Shown: in pieces, positions 40,190 to 49,583 of the stretch
Position numbering within the stretch: position 1 is the first letter of the stretch
Layout of the letters: each line of letters opens with the position of its first letter
DNA from: Desulfovibrio porci
GTDB lineage: Bacteria > Desulfobacterota > Desulfovibrionia > Desulfovibrionales > Desulfovibrionaceae
Length of the DNA stretch: 64,000 nt
Assembly: GCF_009696265.1 (NCBI RefSeq)
Contig: NZ_VUMH01000010.1
Coordinates: 80,191 to 144,190, forward strand
Reading direction: 5' to 3'
The notes under the pieces: model-generated
The model's input: only the letters and a program-made list of their open reading frames with translations
Told to the model about the DNA's origin: nothing
Database searches by the model: none
Program-made: the position numbers and the translations under genes

Positions 40190-42420
40190 GCCCGGCGGCG
40201 CCGCGTTACTGGCTGCGGGGCCTGTTCTGGGGGCTGCTGACGCTGGGGCTGGCCTTCGGCCTGCGCATGATGGAGTGGCCCTGCTGGCAGAATCCGGAAT
40301 ACCGTCTGGGCAGCGAATGGCTGCTGGCCACCCACGACGCCTATCATTGGGTGGCCGCCGCCGAGGGCTTCGGTCTGGACGTGGACCATCCCATGGCCGA
40401 GATGCTGCGGCTCATGGCCCGGACTCTGCACACCTATCCGGCGGCCGTGGCCTTCTGGTTTCCGGCCGTGCTGGCCAGCATGGTGGCGGTGATCGTCTTC
40501 GCCTGGGTCTGGGCTCTGGGCAGCATGGAGGCGGGCGTGGCCGCCGGGCTGATCACCTCTCTGGCGCCGGGTTTTCTGGCCCGCACCCTGCTGGGCTATT
40601 ACGACACCGATCTGGTGACGCTTTTCTTCCCCCTGCTGATGACCCTGGCCCCGGCCTGCTGGGCCATGCGCTACATGCTGCTGCCCCAAATGATCTTGCG
40701 GCGGCTGGCGCTGGGTTCCGGCCTGAAGGCGGAGCAACGCCTCTGGGGCGTGCGCGGCGCGGACGAGACGCATCTGGAGCGCCTGGGCAATCCTTTGCAC
40801 TGGCCGTGGGTGTTGCTGTTGGGCGCGTCGGGCGTCATTTCCTGGTGGACCCAGGAATGGCATTCGGTCTTTCCCTATCTGATCCGGTACAATGTGCTGT
40901 TGCTGGGCCTGATGGGTCTGGTCATGGCTCCGCGCGGGCGGCGCGGCCTGTTGCTGCTGGGCGGGCTGGCCTACGCCCTGCCCACATTGGGCGGCCCGGC
41001 GGGCTTCGGCTTCAGCCTGCTTCTGCTTCTGGCGGGCAGCCGGGCGGGCCGCAAGCTGCGCCATATTCTCTGCCGCCCGCTGACGCTGGTCCTGCTCTGG
41101 CTGGGCGTGGCGGCGCTGTTGGTGCAGGGTGAAATCCTGACCACCCTGATCAACCACGCCAACGCCTACCTCAAGCACAGCGGCGACGTGCGGAGCACGG
41201 GCGAGGGCGTCAGCCTGGTCTATCCTTCGGTGGCCCAATCCATCATTGAAGTGCAGGATCTGGGCTTCGCGGCGCTCTTCTCCTATTTCCATCCCTGGAT
41301 GGAGGCGGCCATCGCGGGCCTGGCGGGCTTTGTCCTGGTGCTCTTCCGGCGGCCCGGCGCGCTCTTTCTGCTGCCTCTGGCGGCTCTGGGCCTGCTCAGC
41401 ACCAAGCTGGGGGGCCGCATGGTCATGTTCGGCGCGCCGGTGGTGGCCGTGGGCCTGGCCCTGCCCCTGTACTGGCTGCTGCAACGCCTGTTACGCGCGG
41501 ACCTGCGCGGGGCCGTGGCCGGAGCGGCCACTTCCTGCATTCTGCTGGCCCTGCTGGTGGCGCCTTTCGCGGACATGATCCAGGCCATCTCCCAGGGGCC
41601 CATCATCAACCGCCGCCACGCCGAAGCCCTGACCCGCGCGCGCACCATGACCCCCGAAGATGCCAAACTCTGGCTCTGGTGGGACTGGGGCTACGCGGCC
41701 CATCACTTCGCGCGGCGCTCGACCATCGCGGACGGCGCGCAGCACGCCGGGCCCTCTCTTTATCTGCCGGCGGCGGTCTTTGCCACGGACAACGCGCGCT
41801 TCGCCCGGCAGTTGATCCGCTACACGGCCAAGATGGGCAACGAACCGGGCCATGTGTTTGAAGGTCTGGACGGTCAGGCGGCGCAGGCTCTCATGGACAG
41901 GCTGCGTTCGCCGGAAACCCCGCTGGTGGAAGCCAAGGGACGGCTTTTTGTGGTGGTCAGCTTTGAAATGCTGCGCCTGGGCTTCTGGATCAGCAATTTC
42001 GGCAACTGGAATTTCGTGACCCGTCAGGGCGAGGGCGGCGCGCTGTCCATTGTGCCGCAGGCCCTGGCCTACCGCCTGGACACCGGAGAAGTGCGGCTGG
42101 AGGACAGCGCCAGCACCATTTACGCCTCGTCCATCAGCGTGTTTGAGGAAACCGGCGTGACCCGCCGCAATTACGTTCAGGAATGGTTCGACGCCCACCC
42201 CAAGGCCACGGCCGAGGAGCAGAGGGAATTTCTGGCCGGGCGGCGGAACGTGAACTTCCTCTTCAACCGGGTCACGGACGAAAAGCTGGCTGTGGACGAG
42301 GGGCTGTACAATTCTCTGATGATCCAGCTCCTGGTGGGCGATCCGCAGGACGCGCGCTTTTCGCCCTATTTCAAGCTGGTCTACGACAACGTCTTTGCCC
42401 GGATTTATGAAGTTCTGTAG
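40177..42420 (+). CDS. PglB/STT3-family oligosaccharyltransferase
   Basis: A 747-residue membrane enzyme. About 13 hydrophobic segments fill residues 15-460, with a first-loop acidic site (ATHDAYHWV), the DxD-like YYDTDLVTLFF and a periplasmic domain starting at WWDWGYAAHHFARRSTIADGAQH, the counterpart of the STT3 WWDYG sequon-binding motif. Such enzymes transfer lipid-linked glycans to Asn in D/E-X-N-X-S/T sequons; PglB activity has been described for Desulfovibrio. The second loop residues TxE-like SEGVSL region (STGEGVSLVYPS) is present. It overlaps rsmG by 13 bases. No glycan-assembly genes are adjacent, so the glycan cannot be predicted. Confidence 0.9.
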   Translation: MPGVSPAAPRYWLRGLFWGLLTLGLAFGLRMMEWPCWQNPEYRLGSEWLLATHDAYHWVAAAEGFGLDVDHPMAEMLRLMARTLHTYPAAVAFWFPAVLASMVAVIVFAWVWALGSMEAGVAAGLITSLAPGFLARTLLGYYDTDLVTLFFPLLMTLAPACWAMRYMLLPQMILRRLALGSGLKAEQRLWGVRGADETHLERLGNPLHWPWVLLLGASGVISWWTQEWHSVFPYLIRYNVLLLGLMGLVMAPRGRRGLLLLGGLAYALPTLGGPAGFGFSLLLLLAGSRAGRKLRHILCRPLTLVLLWLGVAALLVQGEILTTLINHANAYLKHSGDVRSTGEGVSLVYPSVAQSIIEVQDLGFAALFSYFHPWMEAAIAGLAGFVLVLFRRPGALFLLPLAALGLLSTKLGGRMVMFGAPVVAVGLALPLYWLLQRLLRADLRGAVAGAATSCILLALLVAPFADMIQAISQGPIINRRHAEALTRARTMTPEDAKLWLWWDWGYAAHHFARRSTIADGAQHAGPSLYLPAAVFATDNARFARQLIRYTAKMGNEPGHVFEGLDGQAAQALMDRLRSPETPLVEAKGRLFVVVSFEMLRLGFWISNFGNWNFVTRQGEGGALSIVPQALAYRLDTGEVRLEDSASTIYASSISVFEETGVTRRNYVQEWFDAHPKATAEEQREFLAGRRNVNFLFNRVTDEKLAVDEGLYNSLMIQLLVGDPQDARFSPYFKLVYDNVFARIYEVL

Positions 42421-42662
42421 AACACCTTTTTCGTGGTGGGCGGCTGCTCCCGCAACTGCCGGAGCAATGTTGCTTCAAAATTGCTCTGGAGCAGATTAAC
42501 TTTGAAATGTGTACATTTCAAACACTTAACAGTGCAAAAGCTATGCTGTCGCTATCCGTAATGCGGCACAGCCGCATAACGGATAGCGCTAAATTGCGTT
42601 TACGGCTTTATGGCGCGAGGCTGCTGTGCAGCCTCGTTAGAGCGTTTCAAAATGAAAACGCT
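42421..42662. repeat. Hairpin-dense intergenic region
   Basis: Between the oligosaccharyltransferase and rlmH ends lie several consecutive inverted repeats: a 10-bp perfect stem (42501-42522), a 17-bp stem with one mismatch and a 3-nt loop (42551-42587), a GAGGCTGC/GCAGCCTC stem near 42620, and an AGAGCGTTT/AAAACGCTCT stem at about 42640-42665. The last could terminate transcription of both convergent genes. The number of stems is more than termination needs. Confidence 0.6.
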
Positions 42663-43136
42663 CTAATGGTGGTAGGGGATCTTGCGCAAAATGCACTCGG
42701 CCCGGTAGAGCTGCTCCAGCAGGACCACACGGGCCATTTCGTGCGGAAAGGTCATGGCCGAAAGGCTGAGCAGGCGGAAGGCGCGGCCGCGCACTGCCTC
42801 GTCCAGACCGTACGCCCCGCCCACGATGAAGCAGGCGCGGCCGCGCGCCTCGTGGTCCAGTTGCCGCAGCAGATCCGCCAGTTGCGGCGAGGTCAGGCCC
42901 GCGCCGCGCTCGTCCAGCACCAGAGGCACGTCCTGCGGGTCCAGGGCGTCCAGAATGCGGCGGCCTTCCAGGGCGTTGCGCTTGTCCGGGGGCAGGGCCG
43001 CGTCGCCGTCCCGCACTTCCGTGCATTCCAGACGCCGCCAGCGCGTGATCCGCGCCAGATAGTGGGCGGCGGCGTCTTTCCAGAACGGCGTCTTCAGCCG
43101 GCCCACGCTGATCAGCCGCAAAGGTTTGCCTGTCAT
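42663..43136 (-). CDS. rlmH: 23S rRNA (pseudouridine-1915-N3)-methyltransferase
   Basis: A 157-residue SPOUT-fold methyltransferase of the RlmH family. Conserved are LDERGAGLTSPQLADLL, the SAM-binding FIVGGAYGLDEAVRGRA and the C-terminal MTFPHEMARVVLLEQLYRAECILRKIPYHH (end shown as IPYHH). ATG 43136 follows a GGGGGA site. Its start codon overlaps the divergent tsaC start codon within a single CATG. Confidence 0.95.
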   Translation of the reverse strand: MTGKPLRLISVGRLKTPFWKDAAAHYLARITRWRRLECTEVRDGDAALPPDKRNALEGRRILDALDPQDVPLVLDERGAGLTSPQLADLLRQLDHEARGRACFIVGGAYGLDEAVRGRAFRLLSLSAMTFPHEMARVVLLEQLYRAECILRKIPYHH

Positions 43137-43830
43137 GTCCGATTCCCCCTGCCGTGTGCTTGATTGCGCCGCCGCGGCCCGATGTCTGCGCCGTGGCGGC
43201 GTTGTGATTTTCCCCACCGAAACCTTTTACGGCCTGGGCTGTCTGGCCGCCGACGCGGCGGCCGTGGCCCGTATCTATCAGCTCAAGCGACGGCCCGTCC
43301 AGCGCCCTCTGCCCCTGCTGGCCGCCGACGCGGACCAGGCCGGGGCCGTGGTTTGGCTGGAGGCCGCGCCGCCGGAACTGACCGCGCGTTTCTGGCCCGG
43401 TCCTTTGAGCCTGCTGCTCCCGGTCCGGCCCGGCCTGCCCGCCCCTTTGGTCAGCGCCGGGGCCGGAGGTGAGGATGGAGCGGCGGGCAAGGCCGCGTTG
43501 CGCGTGTCGCCGCATCCGCTGGCCGCCCGTCTGGCGCGCCTGGCCGGAGGCGCGCTGACCGCCAGCAGCGCCAATCTGAGCGGCCGCGCTCCGGCCCGGC
43601 GCCTGGAAGAGCTGGACCCGGAACTGCTGGCCGCCCTGGCGGAACTGGGCGATCTGGGCGGCCTGCTGCCCGCCGTCAGTGAAGCGGAGCAGCCCCCCGG
43701 CGGCGCGCCGTCCACCCTGGCCGAACCCCTGCCGCCCGACGGGGACGGGAGGCCTCGCCTGCGCCTGCTGCGGGCCGGAGCCGTCAGCGCGCGTGCTCTG
43801 GCGGAAGCGGGTTTCGTCTGCGTGGACTGA
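43135..43830 (+). CDS. tsaC: Sua5/YciO/YrdC-family L-threonylcarbamoyladenylate synthase
   Basis: A 231-residue YrdC-domain protein. KRR and PTETFYGLGCLAADAAAVARIYQLKRRP mark the substrate pocket, followed by ALRVSPHPLAARLA and GGALTASSANLSGRAP. It makes threonylcarbamoyl-AMP for the t6A modification of ANN-reading tRNAs. It has an acidic, Pro/Gly-rich insertion near residues 160-200. ATG 43135 is preceded by AAAGG; a TTG 9 bases upstream is in frame. Confidence 0.87.
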   Translation: MSDSPCRVLDCAAAARCLRRGGVVIFPTETFYGLGCLAADAAAVARIYQLKRRPVQRPLPLLAADADQAGAVVWLEAAPPELTARFWPGPLSLLLPVRPGLPAPLVSAGAGGEDGAAGKAALRVSPHPLAARLARLAGGALTASSANLSGRAPARRLEELDPELLAALAELGDLGGLLPAVSEAEQPPGGAPSTLAEPLPPDGDGRPRLRLLRAGAVSARALAEAGFVCVD

Positions 43831-44449
43831 GCTCCGCCAGGGCAGACGCATCTCATTTCAGTTTTGCCGGTCTGTTATTTGTCGTGATTATCCGTCAAAA
43901 CCGGCCTTTTCGGCGCCGGCGGCGTCATCTGGCGCTTTTCGCTGCTCACGTGCCTGAGTACATCTCTGCTCTCGATGCCCGTAAGCTCGCTACGCCTCGC
44001 CAACGGGCACGGCCCTTTGGGCCGCCTTCCGGTCGGTTTCCGCGCAAAAAGCGCCATCTTCCTTGTCAGCGCCGAAAAATCTTGCTTCAGCCGTTGCGAC
44101 GCAGGAGCTTTAGCCGTAGGCGAGCTTGTGAGCCGTACGGATAAAGACAGTACTGCCAGCTACGGCTGAAGACAGCAATGAGTTACACGAAATTGTGTCC
44201 AGGGAAGGTAAGCCGCTGGCGCGGCAACGGCTAACGCATTTTTTAGGATTCTCCCGACACCAGCCATCCGCCTGCGCTTTGCTTCGGCGGAGCAGAGGCG
44301 GCTTTACCCCTTTTTGTCTGTTACTAGGCTATCTAGTCAATAAATAAAGATTTTTTAGATGCGTCTGTCCTGTGAGCTCCGCGCCATCACCTTGCGGCGC
44401 GGGCCGGACTGGCTTACCATGGGGCGCACCTCATTGTTCAGGGAAGCGC
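43831..44449. other. Gene-free region rich in inverted repeats
   Basis: About 620 bp without a supported gene. A GGCGCTTTT-type arm near 43930 is matched in reverse near 44043-44056, enclosing an element of about 130 nt with internal stems. Next, CTTCAGCCGT (about 44088) pairs with ACGGCTGAAG (about 44162-44171) around inner GCCGT/ACGG stems. A further GC-rich hairpin and T tract lie near 44270-44320, before an AT-rich spacer. This could be a structured RNA locus or a decayed REP-like element. Nothing here matches a family I know. Confidence 0.45.
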
Positions 44450-44947
44450 ATGAAAAAAGACGTGATCTGTCCGCACTGCGGCAAAGCCTACAGTTGTTAC
44501 CGCAATCCCACGCCCACCACGGACGTGGTCATTTACGAGCCGACGCGCGGGGTGGTGATTATCGCGCGGGCCAATCCTCCTTTGGGCTACGCGCTGCCCG
44601 GCGGCTTCATCGAGGAAGGCGAGCAGGCCGAGGCCGCCGCCGTACGCGAAATGCGCGAGGAAACCGGCCTGGACGTGGAACTGACCGGTCTGCTGGGCGT
44701 GTATTCCCGCCCGGACCGCGACCCGCGCCAGCACACCCTGAGCATGGTCTTCACCGGCAGGCCGCGTGATCCCCTGGCCCTGCGCGCCGGGGACGACGCG
44801 GCCCAGGCCGCTTTTTATCCCCCGGACGCTCTGCCCGAACCCCTGGCCTTTGACCACGCCCGCATTCTGGCCGACTTCCGCGAGGTTCTGGCCGGGCGGC
44901 GGACCCTGGGCGCGGTGGAGCCCTTGGCGCGGGAAAGGAACAGCTGA
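44450..44947 (+). CDS. Nudix hydrolase with N-terminal Cys motif
   Basis: A 165-residue protein with a short N-terminal CPHCGKAYSCY zinc-ribbon-like segment and a Nudix domain. The Nudix box is GGFIEEGEQAEAAAVREMREETGLDV in outline (GX5EX7REUXEEXGU satisfied). Members cleave nucleoside diphosphates linked to other moieties; this arrangement recalls ADP-ribose or NADH pyrophosphatase types, but substrate is not provable. AGGGA precedes ATG 44450. It overlaps the ubiD-family gene by one base (TGATG). Confidence 0.88.
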   Translation: MKKDVICPHCGKAYSCYRNPTPTTDVVIYEPTRGVVIIARANPPLGYALPGGFIEEGEQAEAAAVREMREETGLDVELTGLLGVYSRPDRDPRQHTLSMVFTGRPRDPLALRAGDDAAQAAFYPPDALPEPLAFDHARILADFREVLAGRRTLGAVEPLARERNS

Positions 44948-46815
44948 TGGGCTACGCCAATCTGAGTCAGTGCCTGGCGGACCTGGAGGCCCAGGGCCAG
45001 CTCAAACGCGTGGACGCGGAGCTGGACCCGTATCTGGAACTGGCCGCCGTGCAGCGCCGGGCCTTCCGGGCCAAGGCTCCGGCCCTGCTGTTCACCAGGG
45101 TCAAGGGCACGCGCTTTCCCATGCTGGCCAATCTCTTCGGCACGCATGAACGTCTGCGTTATATTTTCCGGGACAGCCTGCGGGCCGTGGACGCCGTGCT
45201 GGCGGCCAAGGCCGATCCCATGGCGGCCCTGCGGCGGCCCTGGCGTTCGCTGCCGGCGTTGCCCGGCCTGGTCCATATGCTGCCGCGCGTCAAACGCGTT
45301 CAAGGCCGTGACGGCGGGCGGGGCGGCAGGGCTCCGGTGCTGGAATGCAGTTGCAATCTCGCGGATCTGCCGCGTCTGACCTGCTGGCCCCGGGACGGCG
45401 GTCCCTTTATCACCCTGCCCCTGGTTTATACCGAAGATCCCGACCGTCCCGGCCTGAACGCTTCCAATCTGGGCATGTACCGGGTGCAGCTGGCGGGCAA
45501 CGCCTACGCGCCCGATGAAGCGGGCCTGCACTATCAGATCCACCGGGGCATCGGCGTGCACCATGCCCATGCTTTGGCCCAGGGCCGGGAACTGCCGGTG
45601 CACGTCTATGTGGGCGGGCCGCCCGCGCTCAGCGTGGCCGCGGTGATGCCCCTGCCCGAAGGCCTTTCCGAACTGCGCTTCGCGGGGCTGCTGGGCGGAC
45701 GCCGCATGGCCCTGGCCCGCTGCCCGGGTCTGCGCCTGCCCGTTCTGGCCGAGGCGGATTTCTGCATCAGCGGGCGTCTCGTGCCGGAGCTCAAGCCCGA
45801 GGGGCCCTTCGGGGACCATGTGGGCTATTACAGCCTGCGGCATGATTTCCCGGTGCTCAAGGTGGACGCCGTGCATCACCGCCGGAACGCGGTCTGGCCC
45901 TTTACGGCCGTGGGCCGTCCCCCGCAGGAAGATACGGTGTTCGGTGACTTCATCCATGAACTCACCGCGCCCCTGGTGCCGCAGGTTTTTCAGGGCGTGC
46001 TCGAGGTGCATGCCGTGGACGTCGCCGGGGTGCATCCCCTTCTGCTGGCGCTGGGCAGCGAGCGCTACACGCCCTATGAGGCGCAGCGCAAGCCGCGCGA
46101 ACTGCTCACGGCGGCCCTGCACCTGCTGGGCGCCACCCAGACCGCCCTGGCAAAGTACGTGCTGCTGGCCGCGCATGAGGATGCGCCCGGCCTGCGCGCC
46201 CGCGACGTGCCCGCCTTTCTGCGGCATGTGCTGGAGCGCGCCGACTTCAGCCGCGATCTGCATTTTCTGACCCGCAGCACCAGCGACACCCTGGATTACA
46301 CGGGTAGCGGTCTGCACGAGGGTTCCAAGCTGATCTGGGCCTCGGCCGGGGAAAAGCGGCGCGAACTGGCCCTGGAGCCGCGCGCCCTGCCGGACCTGCC
46401 CGAGGGCTTTTCCGAAGCGCGCGTGGCCGGGCCGGGGATGCTGGTTTTGCGTGGCCCGGCGCATAGCCTGGAGCGCGGCGAACCGGACCCGCGTCTGGAA
46501 GACCTGGCCCGCTGCCTGGAGGCCTGGCCCAATCGCGAAGGCTTTCCGCTGGTGGCGGTGGTGGACGATCCCGCTTTCTGCGCCGCCGGTCTGGACAATT
46601 TCCTCTGGGTGGTCTTCACCCGCTCGGACCCGGCCACGGACAGCTACGGCGCGCACGCTCAGACCCGCGCCAAGCACTGGTCCTGCGCCGCGCCCCTGAT
46701 TCTGGACGCCCGCCTCAAGCCTTTTCATGCCCCCCCATTGGAAGAGGACCCGGCCGTCACGCGCCGGGTGGAGGCGCTGGCAGCGCCCGGCGGGCCTTTG
46801 CATGGATACTTTTAA
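44947..46815 (+). CDS. UbiD-family (prenylated-FMN) decarboxylase
   Basis: A 622-residue protein of the UbiD family, with the N-terminal MGYANLSQCLADLEAQGQL, the central LGMYRVQLAGN and HRGIGVHHAHA segments, and PVLAEADFCISGRLVPELKPEGPFGDHVGYY, which includes the conserved Glu residues of the active site. UbiD enzymes use prenylated FMN to decarboxylate aromatic acids. In menaquinone producers of this lineage a UbiD homologue serves the futalosine route; that role is inferred. It lies between a Nudix gene and nadE in one transcription unit. Confidence 0.9.
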   Translation: MGYANLSQCLADLEAQGQLKRVDAELDPYLELAAVQRRAFRAKAPALLFTRVKGTRFPMLANLFGTHERLRYIFRDSLRAVDAVLAAKADPMAALRRPWRSLPALPGLVHMLPRVKRVQGRDGGRGGRAPVLECSCNLADLPRLTCWPRDGGPFITLPLVYTEDPDRPGLNASNLGMYRVQLAGNAYAPDEAGLHYQIHRGIGVHHAHALAQGRELPVHVYVGGPPALSVAAVMPLPEGLSELRFAGLLGGRRMALARCPGLRLPVLAEADFCISGRLVPELKPEGPFGDHVGYYSLRHDFPVLKVDAVHHRRNAVWPFTAVGRPPQEDTVFGDFIHELTAPLVPQVFQGVLEVHAVDVAGVHPLLLALGSERYTPYEAQRKPRELLTAALHLLGATQTALAKYVLLAAHEDAPGLRARDVPAFLRHVLERADFSRDLHFLTRSTSDTLDYTGSGLHEGSKLIWASAGEKRRELALEPRALPDLPEGFSEARVAGPGMLVLRGPAHSLERGEPDPRLEDLARCLEAWPNREGFPLVAVVDDPAFCAAGLDNFLWVVFTRSDPATDSYGAHAQTRAKHWSCAAPLILDARLKPFHAPPLEEDPAVTRRVEALAAPGGPLHGYF

Positions 46816-46833
46816 TTCGGGGGAGGCAACTTC

Positions 46834-48495
46834 ATGAAAATCGCTTTACTGCAGTGCAACAGCGTCACCGGCGACGTGGCCGGCAACCAGACCCGCATTC
46901 TGGAGGCCGCGCGCCGGGCCGCCGAGGCCGGGGCGGACCTTTGCGTCACGCCGGAACTGGCCCTTTGCGGCGTGACTCCGGGCCACTATCTGTGCGCCGC
47001 CGATTTCGCCCAGGGCTGCCGCGCGGCCCTGCAGAATCTGGCCGACGCCCTCAAGGACGGGCCGCCGCTTCTGGTGGGCGCGCCGGTGCCCAGCGTCTAT
47101 GCCGTCGGCCTGCTCTCCAATGCCGGTGTGCTGGTGGACAAGGGCAAGTGGCAGGTGATTTCGCGCAAGGTCTATCAGAATATGGGCCGGAGCGGCGGCC
47201 AGGGCGACGACGTGCGCTATTTTGACCGCGGCGTGTCCTGCGGCATTCTGACTCTGGGCGGCTGGCGGCTGGGCGTGGTTCTCTGCGAGGACGCCGTGGC
47301 CGAGGAAGGCGCTTTCTGGCAGACCCAGTACGCCAGCGGGCACAACCCGCTTATGGAGCTGATCCAGCGCGGGGTGGACGCCGTCGTGCACATGGCGGCC
47401 GCGCCGTTCTGCGTGGGGGCGCAGGAGGCGGGCGAGCACATGCTTTCACACGTGGCGGCCCGGCATCACGTGCACCTTTTTTCGGTCAATCTGGTGGGCG
47501 GCAACGACAGCCGCATCTACAACGGGCAGAGCCTGGCCTTTGACCCCACCGGCCAGTTGCTGGCGCGGGGCAAGGCCTTTGCCGAGGATGTGCTGGTGGT
47601 GGACACGGCCGGTCACGGCGCGGACGCGGTGGAAGAACTCTGCCAAAGCGCCGAAGAGGCCGAGTGGCGCGCCCTGACCCTGGGTACGCGCGACTTTGTG
47701 CATAAATGCGGCGCGCAGCGGGCCATTGTGGGCCTGTCCGGCGGCATGGATTCGGCCCTGGTCTGCTGCATCGCGGTGGAGGCTCTGGGCGCGGGCAACG
47801 TCACCGGCGTGCTGATGCCCTCGCCCTACAGCAGCGAGGGTTCGCTGACCGACGCCCGCCAACTGGCGGACAATCTGGGCGTGACCACCGTGACCCTGCC
47901 CATCGAACCCCTGATGCGCGCCTTTGAGGCAGCGCTCAAACCGGGTCTGGATCTTTTCCCGCCCTATGAGGGGGAGGTGACTTTTGAGAACGTGCAGGCC
48001 CGCATCCGGGGCACGCTGCTGACCTCCCTGGCCAACCGGGCCAAAGCCCTGGTGCTGAACACCGGCAACAAGAGCGAAGGGGCCATGGGCTACTGCACCC
48101 TTTACGGCGACGCCGTGGGCGCGCTGGGGGTTATCGCGGACCTGACCAAAACCCAGGTCTACGCCGTGGCCCGCTGGTACAATACATACCGGGGCGCGGA
48201 AATCATTCCCCAAAATGTTTTCGACAAGGCCCCATCCGCCGAATTGCGCCCCGGCCAGAAAGACGCGGACAGCATCCCGCCCTACGAGGAGCTGGATCCC
48301 GTGCTGGAGGCCCTGCTGGAACCGCCGGCGGAGAGCGTGGACAAACCCCTCGACGACGTCTGTCGTGAGGTGCGCGACAAGCTGTTCCGGGCGGAATTCA
48401 AGCGCCGCCAGGAGCCGCTGGCCCTGCATGTGAGCCGGGTGCCCTTCGGCGCGGGCTGGCAGGCGCCGGTGGCCGGGCGTTATCGGCTGCCGTAA
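46834..48495 (+). CDS. nadE: Glutamine-dependent NAD+ synthetase
   Basis: A 553-residue fusion of an N-terminal nitrilase/glutaminase domain (residues 1-265, with Glu in VTPELALCG, Lys in SRKVYQNMG and nucleophile Cys in VVLCEDAV) and a C-terminal ATP-pyrophosphatase domain (SGGMDSALVCC, NTGNKSEGAMGYCTLYGD). It converts deamido-NAD to NAD with glutamine as nitrogen donor. GGAGG precedes ATG 46834, 18 bp after the ubiD-family gene. Confidence 0.96.
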   Translation: MKIALLQCNSVTGDVAGNQTRILEAARRAAEAGADLCVTPELALCGVTPGHYLCAADFAQGCRAALQNLADALKDGPPLLVGAPVPSVYAVGLLSNAGVLVDKGKWQVISRKVYQNMGRSGGQGDDVRYFDRGVSCGILTLGGWRLGVVLCEDAVAEEGAFWQTQYASGHNPLMELIQRGVDAVVHMAAAPFCVGAQEAGEHMLSHVAARHHVHLFSVNLVGGNDSRIYNGQSLAFDPTGQLLARGKAFAEDVLVVDTAGHGADAVEELCQSAEEAEWRALTLGTRDFVHKCGAQRAIVGLSGGMDSALVCCIAVEALGAGNVTGVLMPSPYSSEGSLTDARQLADNLGVTTVTLPIEPLMRAFEAALKPGLDLFPPYEGEVTFENVQARIRGTLLTSLANRAKALVLNTGNKSEGAMGYCTLYGDAVGALGVIADLTKTQVYAVARWYNTYRGAEIIPQNVFDKAPSAELRPGQKDADSIPPYEELDPVLEALLEPPAESVDKPLDDVCREVRDKLFRAEFKRRQEPLALHVSRVPFGAGWQAPVAGRYRLP

Positions 48496-48599
48496 GGAAC
48501 GCCGGCCCTGTGACGTCGCCCGGCTTTCCCCTTGAAGCCCGACGCGCAGTGGGGTAAAAACAGATTCCAAACAACGCAGTTCCATGAGTGGAGGATGTC

Positions 48600-49583
48600 A
48601 TGGCGGAAGCACCGGAGAAAAACCTGGCCCTTGATATTGTACGCATCACCGAAGCCGCGGCCCTGGCATCGGCCCGCTGGCTTGGCCGGGGCGACAAGGA
48701 GGCCGGAGACGGCGCGGCGGTGGATGCCATGCGCATCAGCTTCGCCACCCTGCACATCGACGGCATGGTGGTCATCGGCGAAGGCGAAAAAGACCACGCG
48801 CCCATGCTCTACAACGGCGAAAAGGTGGGCATGGGCGACGGCCCCAGCCTGGACGTGGCCGTGGACCCGGTGGAAGGCACCAATCTGCTGGCTTACGGGC
48901 GGCCCAACGCCATTTCCGTGGTGGGCGTGGCTCCCAAGGGCAATATGTTCAATCCCGGCCCCAGCTTTTATATGCAAAAGCTGGTGGTTTCGCGAGAGGC
49001 GCGCGACGTCATTGACCTGGACGCGCCGGTTAAAGACAATCTGGTCAACGTGGCCAAGGCCATGGGCAAAAGCGTGCAGGACCTGGTGGTCTTCGTGCTG
49101 GACAAACCGCGCCATCAGCGTCTGATTGAGGAAATCCGCACAGCCGGAGCGCGCATCCAGCTGCAGACCGACGGCGATGTGGCCGGTTCGCTGATGGCTG
49201 TGGACCCGCGTTCCGAAGTGGACCTGATGATGGGCACGGGCGGCACCCCGGAAGGCGTGCTGGCGGCCTGCGCCATCAAGGGCATGGGCGGGCAGATTCT
49301 GGCCCGGCTGGACCCGCAGTCCTATGTGGAAAAAGAGGCCATCAACGAGGCCGGCATTGATTTGCGGGAAGTGCTTACAGTCAATGATCTGGTGCGCAGC
49401 GACGACTGCTTCTTCGCGGCCACGGGCATTTCCGGCGGCGATTTTTTGCGCGGCGTGCGGTACAGCGCCCGTCACGCGGTGACTCATTCGCTGGTTTTGC
49501 GCGGCAAAACCGGCACCCTGCGGTATGTGGAGTCCTATCACAATATGGACAGACTTTCTAAAATCAGTGCGGTTCGGTATTGA
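48600..49583 (+). CDS. glpX: Class II fructose-1,6-bisphosphatase
   Basis: A 327-residue GlpX-type phosphatase of gluconeogenesis. Metal-binding residues are in VIGEGEKDHAPML and VDPVEGTNLLAYG; TDGDVAGSLMAV and GTGGTPEGVLAACAIKGMGG are diagnostic. GGAGG is 6 bases before ATG 48600; a GTG 12 bases upstream is in frame. The stop TGA is directly followed by the start of the next gene. Confidence 0.96.
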   Translation: MAEAPEKNLALDIVRITEAAALASARWLGRGDKEAGDGAAVDAMRISFATLHIDGMVVIGEGEKDHAPMLYNGEKVGMGDGPSLDVAVDPVEGTNLLAYGRPNAISVVGVAPKGNMFNPGPSFYMQKLVVSREARDVIDLDAPVKDNLVNVAKAMGKSVQDLVVFVLDKPRHQRLIEEIRTAGARIQLQTDGDVAGSLMAVDPRSEVDLMMGTGGTPEGVLAACAIKGMGGQILARLDPQSYVEKEAINEAGIDLREVLTVNDLVRSDDCFFAATGISGGDFLRGVRYSARHAVTHSLVLRGKTGTLRYVESYHNMDRLSKISAVRY

